From assembly GCA_043812455.1 (NCBI GenBank), contig JBDRMB010000022.1:1-15292 (forward strand): a stretch of 15,292 nt of DNA, written 5' to 3'. The notes beneath the pieces were generated by a model. That model saw only the letters and a list, made by a program, of their open reading frames with translations. It made no database searches and was not told the origin of the DNA. Positions 1 through 6,220 of the stretch are shown here, one piece after another. Position numbers and translations under genes: made by a program. Each line of letters starts with the position of its first letter. Position 1 is the first letter of the stretch. Origin of the DNA: JABHQR01 sp043812455 (lineage in GTDB: Archaea; Nanobdellota; Nanobdellia; Woesearchaeales; GW2011-AR9).

Positions 1-591
1 TTTATCACTTAAATCTGTTAATCGCATGTCTCTGATTAAAACATCTTTCAAAGGATAAATCTTGTTCAGCTTTTTCTTCAAACCATGTTGAACTTTCATA
101 TTTACTAAGTTGCCTAAGAAAGTTTCAAAATTAGTCTTAGAAATTTCTTCATTAAGTAATTCCTGTAAAGCTTTTCTGATACTAGTACCAACAGATCTGT
201 TATTTCTGTTAAAAGTTAAGATTAAAGCTTTCAGTACTATTTCTTTATTATTTTGAGTTTTGAACTTTAAAACTTCATCAATTCTAGATGACCTTTTTCG
301 AATAATTCTTTTCAGGAAAATGGGTACCAGTTCATATCCAACTGCTTGAGTTTGTAATGCTGAACCTTTAGTTCCAGAAATTTTTAGAGTAATGTAAACG
401 TTCTGGTCACGCATAGAACCAGTAAGATTTCTTAAATTAACTTTCATTAATCTGCCAACAGCATTTTCTGCTGTAGTCAGGTAAGATTCGCCAATTTCTT
501 TCATACCGAAAATTGCCGGAGCTAATACTTTAAACCAAGTTTTCTTTTTAACTTTAATTTTTACTTGTTTTTTCTTCAAATTTTTTGCCAT
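1..591 (-). CDS. rps3ae: 30S ribosomal protein eS1 (Rps3Ae), 3' end cut by window edge
   Basis: This is a structural protein of the small ribosomal subunit, present in archaea and eukaryotes. The minus-strand frame opens with ATG at 589-591 and stays open to base 1, giving 197 residues without a stop. The product starts MAKNLKKKQVKIKVKKK, followed by TWFKVLAPAIFG and the eS1-typical stretch NLRNLTGSMRDQN, then a basic KRIIRKRSSRIDEV segment and a late LIRDMRLTDL. Archaeal eS1 is usually about 200-220 residues, so only the C-terminal tail should be missing. A GAGG ribosome binding site (bases 603-606) lies 11 nt upstream of the start and a TATA box about 75 nt upstream. The gene is divergent from the amidoligase cluster. 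I reconstructed the translation by hand from the reverse complement. The assignment is confident. Confidence 0.93.
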   Translation of the reverse strand, partial: MAKNLKKKQVKIKVKKKTWFKVLAPAIFGMKEIGESYLTTAENAVGRLMKVNLRNLTGSMRDQNVYITLKISGTKGSALQTQAVGYELVPIFLKRIIRKRSSRIDEVLKFKTQNNKEIVLKALILTFNRNNRSVGTSIRKALQELLNEEISKTNFETFLGNLVNMKVQHGLKKKLNKIYPLKDVLIRDMRLTDLSDK

Positions 592-661
592 AGGAAAGTA
601 AACCTCATGATTATGTTGTTATTACGTTTAGATACCCGTTTGTTGTGCTTAATTTGAAGGG

Positions 662-672
662 TTATTTAAAAA
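662..672 (-). promoter_or_regulatory. TATA box for eS1 gene
   Basis: Read on the minus strand the bases are TTTTTAAATAA, a good archaeal TATA box, preceded by a purine-rich stretch. Transcription would start about 25 nt downstream, near base 640, giving a leader of about 50 nt that contains the GAGG site. Position and motif support it; no start site is known. Confidence 0.45.
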
Positions 673-1114
673 GGTTTTGGGTCTATTGAGTATAATCAAT
701 AATGTAGTAGAGAAATTCTTTTATACTGGTGCTTAGTGAAAATTTTTTAGATATGAAACTTGCTATCCCTTTAAACGAATAGTTAAGAAAAGAATTAGAA
801 AGTTTTGATACTGAAAATTTATTGAATCAGATAAATTATAAAAATTACAAAAAAAACGAGAGATAACTTGAGATTATGATTATAAATAAGAAAAAATTGA
901 GATATACTGATATACTAAAAAGTGATAATATTTTTAGTTTCTTGTAAAAAAAAGTTTTTATTCAAACAATTTTATACTGTTTTGTATCCATCCGGGCTAA
1001 TTTTTAGCTGATATTTAACTTTAACATGGTTAAAGTGACTTGAAATTTAGAGATTTATTATTTATTCCCGTAGATTATTAAATTTGGCTAAAAATTGCTG
1101 ACCATTACAAAAAG

Positions 1115-1124
1115 TTTAAATATA
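1115..1124 (+). promoter_or_regulatory. TATA box for the amidoligase cluster
   Basis: TTTAAATATA lies 33-42 nt before the ATG of the first cluster gene. A start site about 25 nt downstream would fall near 1143-1147, giving a leader of roughly 10-14 nt that still includes the GAGG site at 1148-1151. Both elements fit archaeal rules and support the chosen start. Confidence 0.6.
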
Positions 1125-1156
1125 AGTATACTCTTACTGTCTGATAAGAGGCAAAA

Positions 1157-2374
1157 ATGGTGTTTTCTACAATTGGCATGGAACTGGAATTAAACTTAAT
1201 ACAGCCAGAAGGTTATATGGAAAATAAAGCCGATGCAATTCTAACTGATCAAAGAAACATAATAACAGACACAGTAGTTTATGAAGCAACAATGTGCATG
1301 GTTGAAGTTAATTCTGATCCAGCTGATCATGTACATGAATTAGAAAGAAATATTGTAAGAAAATTATTGTTATTAGAAGACATTTGTAATAGCCACGGTG
1401 TGCAGCCAATTTCAACAAGTGAGCTTGGAGCAGGAAGAGGAGAACCAAGATTTTTCTCAAGAACCCCAGGTTATATTAATTCTATAGGTCAAGAGAAATA
1501 TGAAGAACTGATTACTATTGCAGGAGTCCATTTACATTTATCCCAAATTCCTGACAAAAAGTTAGATCAGTTTAAAGTTTTGCAAGCTTTGGATCCAATA
1601 TCTTATTTGGTTACTTCTACATCACCAATGAACTATCAAGGTAATAATACTTTGAATTGCCATAGATTAAACACTGCAAGAAATAAAGTTTTTAGAGAAT
1701 TTCCATTACATGCAGAATTGTTAGAATATCCAGGTTCTATGGAAGAAATCGAAGACCTCAATGATAGAAGATGGAAACAATGGCGTGAACATTCAGAAAA
1801 AGCTGGTTGGAAAGAATATGATCTAAGGTTCAGACCAGATAATACTGGTTATGCACCAATTAGAAAAAGGGATAATATTAGACCTGGAGTGAGCACTTTT
1901 GAAGTTCGGAGTTTTGATTCTAGCCCACTTGATGTTGCAATGGCGGCAATTGCTATTTACAAGGGAGTTAATGATTATTTAGCTAACAATAAAGTTGAAG
2001 TAGATATTGCAACGGAAGATTTTAGATACCATTTTGGACCTAATAAATTTTTGTTACCAAATTTGAGAACTTTGAAATGGATGCAGGATGAGACAATCAG
2101 ACAGGGCTTAAGATCAGATTATATGGTTCAATATCTTAAAGATGTAGTTGAAGTTGCTCGGCATGGACTTCCAAAAGAAGATTTAATTTATTTAAACAAG
2201 TTAGAGGAAATGTTACAAACCAAACAAAATACTGCTGCTGAATTAATGGGATATTTACGAAATTTAGGTTATGAAGGACACCAGTTTAATCCTGATCAAT
2301 CGGCCCAGGCAAATCTTTACATGAGAGACAAACATGTACAAGCATTACATAACCCCAAATATTTACTTAATTGA
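1157..2374 (+). CDS. GCS2-family carboxylate-amine ligase (glutamate-cysteine ligase-like)
   Basis: The family joins a glutamate gamma-carboxylate (or a similar acid) to an amine using ATP. Members include haloarchaeal GshA, actinobacterial EgtA and YbdK. The 405-residue protein has the family's landmarks: the N-terminal TIGMELEL strand with Glu9 and Glu11 as likely metal ligands, MVEVNSDP around residue 50, the AGVHLHLSQ segment with His125 and His127, and STFEVRSFDSSP with Glu249 and Arg251. The length is normal for GCS2. It is soluble, with no signal peptide. GAGG at 1148-1151 sits 5 nt before the ATG. It is the first gene of a cluster with an EamA transporter, an ATP-grasp ligase, a papain-like protein and a class II amidotransferase, so the product is probably passed to these enzymes. 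The substrate is not determined; cysteine is only one option. Confidence 0.85.
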   Translation: MVFSTIGMELELNLIQPEGYMENKADAILTDQRNIITDTVVYEATMCMVEVNSDPADHVHELERNIVRKLLLLEDICNSHGVQPISTSELGAGRGEPRFFSRTPGYINSIGQEKYEELITIAGVHLHLSQIPDKKLDQFKVLQALDPISYLVTSTSPMNYQGNNTLNCHRLNTARNKVFREFPLHAELLEYPGSMEEIEDLNDRRWKQWREHSEKAGWKEYDLRFRPDNTGYAPIRKRDNIRPGVSTFEVRSFDSSPLDVAMAAIAIYKGVNDYLANNKVEVDIATEDFRYHFGPNKFLLPNLRTLKWMQDETIRQGLRSDYMVQYLKDVVEVARHGLPKEDLIYLNKLEEMLQTKQNTAAELMGYLRNLGYEGHQFNPDQSAQANLYMRDKHVQALHNPKYLLN

Positions 2375-2391
2375 AATTTATTGATCTAAAA

Positions 2392-3267
2392 ATGTCATGG
2401 ATACTATTAGCGCTTGGCGCAACATTAATTTGGACTATCATCAACATAATTGATAAATTCTTAGCAGACAATAAAATTAACAACATTAAATATGCTACTT
2501 TCATTTCAGGAATTACTGTTTTTGCAATTTTCTTGATTCCAACTTTAATTAAATGGGAAATTTCATTAGCACCAAAAGTAATTATTTTTGGAATCTTAGG
2601 AGGATTGTTTTATAATTTTGGAGTTTGGTTATATTACAAAGCACTTCAAATGGAAGAAGTATCTAGATTTGTTCCAATGCTTTCCATGAACACAATTTTT
2701 GTTGCCATATTGGCATTTGCATTTCTTGGAGAAAGACTGTCCATACATGCTTACATTGGAATGTTTATGATAGTGTTAGGAACAATTTTAATCTCAATAA
2801 AAAATGTTAAAAACAGCGTAAAGTTCAGTTCAGTAATATTCTTAACTTTAGCAATAACTTTATTTTCCGCTTTTCAAATAACATCTGTAAAAGCAGCAAC
2901 GTCGAATGCAGATATTTGGTCAGTATTATTTTGGGTAGGAATTGGTACTGCAACAAGTGCAATTACAATGATGATTGTAAACAAAGAAAAAATTTCCCAC
3001 AAAGACAAACAAGTTACTAAACAGTTAATTCCTTCCATTTCATTAAGCACTGGTGCTTATTTCATGTTTATTGTAGCATTATCAAAAGGACCTTCATCTT
3101 TAGTAACGGCAATTTTGGCATCGAAATATATTTTTGTATTTCTTTTGGCAACTGTTATTACTTATTGGCATCCAGAGGTTATTAAAGAGCAGATTAATAG
3201 AAGAGCTCTTGCACAAAAAGCATTTGCAACATTTACAGTAGTGGTAGGTGTTTTGTTAGTTATTTAA
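2392..3267 (+). CDS. EamA/DMT-superfamily transporter
   Basis: This is a 291-residue hydrophobic protein with about ten membrane segments arranged as two EamA repeats of about five helices. The first repeat ends with the characteristic run YYKALQMEEVSRFVP, then FAFLGERLS and GMFMIVLGTILIS. The second repeat has FIVALSKGPSSLV. EamA proteins move small metabolites, often outward. I chose ATG at 2392 because the product then starts MSWILLALGATLIW, typical of the family. An in-frame TTG at 2371 would add seven residues and overlap the upstream stop as TTGA, so translational coupling to the GCS2-like gene is possible either way. No clear ribosome binding site is visible. Its place between two ligase genes suggests it exports, or takes up a precursor of, the cluster's product. 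That role is inference. Confidence 0.85.
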   Translation: MSWILLALGATLIWTIINIIDKFLADNKINNIKYATFISGITVFAIFLIPTLIKWEISLAPKVIIFGILGGLFYNFGVWLYYKALQMEEVSRFVPMLSMNTIFVAILAFAFLGERLSIHAYIGMFMIVLGTILISIKNVKNSVKFSSVIFLTLAITLFSAFQITSVKAATSNADIWSVLFWVGIGTATSAITMMIVNKEKISHKDKQVTKQLIPSISLSTGAYFMFIVALSKGPSSLVTAILASKYIFVFLLATVITYWHPEVIKEQINRRALAQKAFATFTVVVGVLLVI

Positions 3268-3286
3268 TATTAAAGTAATAGTATCA

Positions 3287-3296
3287 GGGGGTTGAG
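3287..3296 (+). promoter_or_regulatory. Ribosome binding site of the ATP-grasp gene
   Basis: GGGGGTTGAG ends 5 nt before the ATG at 3302 and fixes that start. It lies in the 34-nt gap after the transporter gene, which has no obvious TATA box, so the ATP-grasp gene is probably co-transcribed with the two genes before it. Confidence 0.5.
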
Positions 3297-3301
3297 AAAA
3301 A

Positions 3302-4603
3302 ATGATTATTGATGAACAAAGTATACAGCATTATCTTAGAGAACATGAAATAGTTCTAAACCATCATGGAAAAAGAAAACCATTAGCAGCATTAACACCT
3401 TTCTTTTATGATTCGAAGCTTGAGAATGAACTTGGAACAGTAGTTGAGTCCATTGTAAGATTACATGAGTTTGTTGCTAAAAATTATGAGGTGTTTAGAG
3501 ATTTTTTAGGATATTCTTCAGAACTTGATAACTTACTTGTTGACTCCCCAACATTTAATACAAACATCCCGATTGCTAGAGCAGACATATTTCTTACAAA
3601 TGAAGGAGCTAAAGTTGTTGAAGTTAATTGCCAAACCCCAGGGGGTAATGAAGATTCTTTTGCTCTAGAACAATTGTTTGAAAGAAACTTTCAATTAGAG
3701 GAAGGTGAACATAGTTGTGGGGACAGAATTCAAGCAGCATTAGAAGTTATACTAAATTCTTACATTGAACAATCTAGATTTAAAGGGATTGAAATAAAAG
3801 AGAATCCCAGAATAGTATTGATTGAACAAAGAAAAGATATTGAAATTTTATTAGGAAGATTTAGTGTGTTCTTAAATAGGGCCAGGGAATTAGGATTTGA
3901 TTGTGATCTTTATCCAGCAGAAGAAATTAGTTTTACTTCTAGTAAAATGATTGCTGGAGGAAAGCCCGTCGATATTGCTTATGTCAGAATCATAACTGAT
4001 TCGCTTGACTCTGCTCAAGACATAGGAAGATTTGATTTTGCAAGAAGATTAAATGATAGTGAGACTGCAATTGTTCTGCCAATTAGTGCTAAAAAAGCTG
4101 ATTCTAAAAAGACATTAGTTTTGTTTTCTGATCCAAGATATAAAAAATTGTTTCCAGAATATTTACACAGAGATTTAGATTTAATCAGCGGATATATTCC
4201 TAAAACATTAGATCTTTCAAGACCAGACCATTATAGTGATCTCCCTAGAAGATTGTTATCTCAAAAAAACCAGTGGGTTATCAAAAAGGCAAATTCAGCA
4301 ACAAGTGAAGGAGTTTATTTAGGATCTGGTGTTGATAAAGAACATTGGAGAAAAATTGTCGAAGTTGCAATTAATGGTGATTGGATTGCTCAAGAAAGAT
4401 TAGAATTACCCCAGATTCCAGTTAGATATCATAATCCTAAAACCAGTTCTACCCATATAGCTGATTTGGTGTATAATGTTTGTCCTTATTCCTTTGGAGG
4501 GAGATTTAATGGGTTTTATGTTAGAGCATCAGTAGATGATCTTACATCTGCAAAGACCGGATCTGATTATACTATTTTACCTTGTTTCAAACGAGAAAAT
4601 TAA
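3302..4603 (+). CDS. Circularly permuted ATP-grasp amidoligase (glutathionylspermidine synthase-like)
   Basis: The protein has 433 residues and is soluble. ATP-grasp ligases activate a carboxylate as acyl phosphate and join it to an amine. The order of motifs fits the circularly permuted branch that includes glutathionylspermidine synthetases. ADIFLTNEGAKVVEVNCQTP lies at about residues 94-113, where Glu107 and Asn109 match the family's metal-binding ExN. WVIKKANSATSEGVYLGSG lies at 325-343, with the ATP-contacting lysines and a Gly-rich loop. WIAQERLELP is at 361-370, and SFGGRFNGFYVRAS near 397-410 matches the family's late GG-R-G-x-x-R element. A strong ribosome binding site precedes it. 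It is the second ligase of the cluster, so it probably extends the GCS2 product or makes an independent amide bond. Substrates cannot be read from the sequence, and the subfamily is assigned from motifs only. Confidence 0.75.
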   Translation: MIIDEQSIQHYLREHEIVLNHHGKRKPLAALTPFFYDSKLENELGTVVESIVRLHEFVAKNYEVFRDFLGYSSELDNLLVDSPTFNTNIPIARADIFLTNEGAKVVEVNCQTPGGNEDSFALEQLFERNFQLEEGEHSCGDRIQAALEVILNSYIEQSRFKGIEIKENPRIVLIEQRKDIEILLGRFSVFLNRARELGFDCDLYPAEEISFTSSKMIAGGKPVDIAYVRIITDSLDSAQDIGRFDFARRLNDSETAIVLPISAKKADSKKTLVLFSDPRYKKLFPEYLHRDLDLISGYIPKTLDLSRPDHYSDLPRRLLSQKNQWVIKKANSATSEGVYLGSGVDKEHWRKIVEVAINGDWIAQERLELPQIPVRYHNPKTSSTHIADLVYNVCPYSFGGRFNGFYVRASVDDLTSAKTGSDYTILPCFKREN

Positions 4604-4662
4604 ATCTAATTGCAAAAGGACAAGTTTAACCAAAAAAAAGAAGGGGTAAATTTAACATTAGA

Positions 4663-4670
4663 TTTAAATA
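4663..4670 (+). promoter_or_regulatory. TATA box before the papain-like gene
   Basis: TTTAAATA lies 35-42 nt before the ATG at 4705, implying a leader of about 10 nt or less. A second AT-rich candidate, TTTTTATAAAAA at 4683-4694, is probably too close. The 101-nt gap and this element suggest that the last two cluster genes can be transcribed separately from the first three. Confidence 0.45.
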
Positions 4671-4704
4671 AAGAAATGACTCTTTTTATAAAAATACATT
4701 AAAA

Positions 4705-5307
4705 ATGATCCCATATTTACAAACAACATCATTTACTTGTGCATCATCTTCTCTGCTGACAGTATTACATCATTTTAATCCAGAAATTAAACTAAACAAA
4801 GAAAATGAATATGATATTTGGCGGAAAACAGCATTATTGCCAACCAGAGGCACATCACTGTTTGCTTTAGCATTATACGCACAAAAATTAGGCTTTAAAC
4901 CAAAAGTGATTGTTGAAAACACTAAATATGAATTTCCAGATTATAGATTTTACCGCTATACAAAAGAAGAAGTTGAAGAAGCAGCTTTCATGTCGGACAT
5001 TTATCTAAAAGATGCTGAGAAAGAAGGAATCAACATTGAAGTTAAAGAGATTGATCTGGCTATGATTAAAGAAGAAATTGATGATAATAATCTTCTTATT
5101 ATAAGAGTCAATGCTAAGCCCATCAGAAACGAAAAACGGAACACTTCAAACTATATTATAGTTACAGATCGAAGAAATGGTTATTTTCAAATAATTGATC
5201 CAAAACTGGGAGCACTTTCTATTCCGGAGAATATTTTTATTGAAGCTTTTGAAACGTTAGAAACAAAAAAATATCGGCACCATCGCATGATTATATTTCC
5301 TAATTAA
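4705..5307 (+). CDS. Papain-like (peptidase C39/DUF3335-like) protein with altered active site
   Basis: The 200-residue soluble protein starts MIPYLQTTSFTCASSSLL, the hallmark of C39-type papain-fold proteins: Gln6 for the oxyanion hole and Cys12 as nucleophile, followed by a Ser-rich helix. A middle segment (ALLPTRGTSLFALALYAQKLG) also fits the fold. The C-terminal half carries the strand SNYIIVTDRRNGYFQIIDP, where family members normally have His-aromatic-Val-Val-Val and a later Asp-Pro. Here Asp165 is kept but the histidine position is Asn149. The protein may therefore be inactive as a peptidase, act as a binding or transferase fold, or use another histidine. C39-like proteins occur next to ATP-grasp ligases, and bifunctional glutathionylspermidine synthetase/amidase couples an ATP-grasp ligase to a papain-fold amidase. 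That gives a possible role here: trimming or releasing the amide product. Confidence 0.68.
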   Translation: MIPYLQTTSFTCASSSLLTVLHHFNPEIKLNKENEYDIWRKTALLPTRGTSLFALALYAQKLGFKPKVIVENTKYEFPDYRFYRYTKEEVEEAAFMSDIYLKDAEKEGINIEVKEIDLAMIKEEIDDNNLLIIRVNAKPIRNEKRNTSNYIIVTDRRNGYFQIIDPKLGALSIPENIFIEAFETLETKKYRHHRMIIFPN

Positions 5308-5339
5308 AATTCTCTTAAAATAATATTATTATACTCTTG

Positions 5340-5369
5340 ATTAACAAGATTTATTAACGCTTTGTTAAT
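5340..5369. repeat. Inverted repeat flanking a TATA box
   Basis: Perfect 8-bp arms ATTAACAA (5340-5347) and TTGTTAAT (5362-5369) are separated by 14 nt. The spacer contains ATTTATTAA (5349-5357), which is at the right distance to be the TATA box of the gene starting at 5381. The layout fits an operator where a dimeric regulator would compete with TBP. Confidence 0.45.
5349..5357 (+). promoter_or_regulatory. TATA box of the amidotransferase gene, probably leaderless
   Basis: ATTTATTAA is centred about 28 nt before the ATG at 5381, so transcription would start at or next to the start codon. No ribosome binding site is present in the 20 nt before the ATG, which agrees with a leaderless message. 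Confidence 0.4.
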
Positions 5370-5380
5370 TCATTTTAATC

Positions 5381-6220
5381 ATGTGCAGAATGTTGATAGC
5401 TTCTGGAAATGTAAATCTAAGCCAATTATTTGATGGGATTATTGCCATGGCATCAGATCAAACTAAATTACACGGTTTTAACAAAAACAAAGGTTTAGGA
5501 AGTTTCCAACATCTTGACGGTTGGGGTATTGCCTATTTAGATGAAAATGATAATTGGATCTTAAGAAAATCTACAAAACCAATCTTAAATGATCCTCTTG
5601 TTGAAGAGTTACGAGAGGTTAAAACAAAACTTGCAATCATTCATGCGAGAAAAGGTAGTAAAGGTGGAAGAGTAGTTAACAACAACCATCCATTTCAATA
5701 CAACAATTATACTTTCTGTCATAACGGTCATATTCGTAACCCTATCAAATACAATAAAAAATATCATCCTTTAGGAGATACTGATTCAGAACGATTATTC
5801 TATGCAATTATTTCAAATTTAAATGAACAACGAAACAATTTCACACAAGCTATTGGAAAAACTTTAAGGCAAAACAATTATTGCAAAGGTTCTAATTTGG
5901 TCTTTGCAAATAAAGAAGATTCTTACATTGCAATTAAAGAAAACACTAGGCCAGAATATTATAATATGTGTTTAGGTAAAAACAAAGACCAAGTAATTGT
6001 TAGTTCTGAAATTCTTGCCAACATTCCTGGATTAAAATGGGAAGAACTGCCTTCAGGTTCATTAGTTAGAATCATCAACAAAACTGGAAAACATTATGTT
6101 ACAAGAAACTTAAAGTTTACTCCACTGAAAAGCCTTTCGCTACTAAGATTTTCGTCACGGAAGCATCTATTTGTTCCTCCGAAATCTCTTCATTACGAAC
6201 AGCTTCTGCAACCACAGTAA
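5381..6220 (+). CDS. Class II glutamine amidotransferase-like Ntn hydrolase (YafJ/EgtC-like)
   Basis: The 279-residue protein begins MCRMLI, so removal of Met would expose Cys2, the nucleophile of class II (Ntn) amidotransferases. Other family elements follow in order: LDGWGIAYLD near 45-54, AIIHARKGSKGG near 85-96 with the substrate-binding Arg90, HPFQYNNYTFCHNG at 103-116 with the oxyanion Asn115-Gly116, and LGDTDSERLF at 131-140 with Asp135. There is no synthase domain, so it is a free-standing hydrolase like YafJ or EgtC. EgtC removes a gamma-glutamyl group in ergothioneine synthesis, a step that follows the GCS2-type ligase EgtA; a parallel with the first cluster gene is plausible. The last 34 residues or so overlap the GH3 gene on the other strand and look less conserved, so they may be an extension acquired by loss of an earlier stop. 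Confidence 0.82.
   Translation: MCRMLIASGNVNLSQLFDGIIAMASDQTKLHGFNKNKGLGSFQHLDGWGIAYLDENDNWILRKSTKPILNDPLVEELREVKTKLAIIHARKGSKGGRVVNNNHPFQYNNYTFCHNGHIRNPIKYNKKYHPLGDTDSERLFYAIISNLNEQRNNFTQAIGKTLRQNNYCKGSNLVFANKEDSYIAIKENTRPEYYNMCLGKNKDQVIVSSEILANIPGLKWEELPSGSLVRIINKTGKHYVTRNLKFTPLKSLSLLRFSSRKHLFVPPKSLHYEQLLQPQ

Larger units (their letters stand above)
592..1156. other. 565-bp intergenic region with no intact gene
   Basis: This very AT-rich stretch separates the divergent eS1 and GCS2-like genes and holds their two promoters. I see no tRNA, rRNA, CRISPR or long reading frame. One plus-strand frame (711-866) reads as plausible hydrophilic protein but has an in-frame TAG at 780-782, so it may be a decayed gene or chance. 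A short palindrome GCTAATTTTTAGC lies at 996-1008, and its right part recurs inverted at 1087-1096. The length is unusual compared with the tight spacing elsewhere in the window. Confidence 0.6.

Noticed and set aside
780..782. Pyrrolysine readthrough at TAG in the intergenic frame
   Set aside because: There is no downstream insertion element, the frame is very short, and nothing in the window suggests a pyrrolysine system. Pseudogene or chance is simpler.
985..1010. tRNA-like or rRNA-like bases around TCCATCCGGGCTAA
   Set aside because: On neither strand does a cloverleaf, T-loop or anticodon arm follow. It is only a short GC-richer patch in AT-rich DNA.
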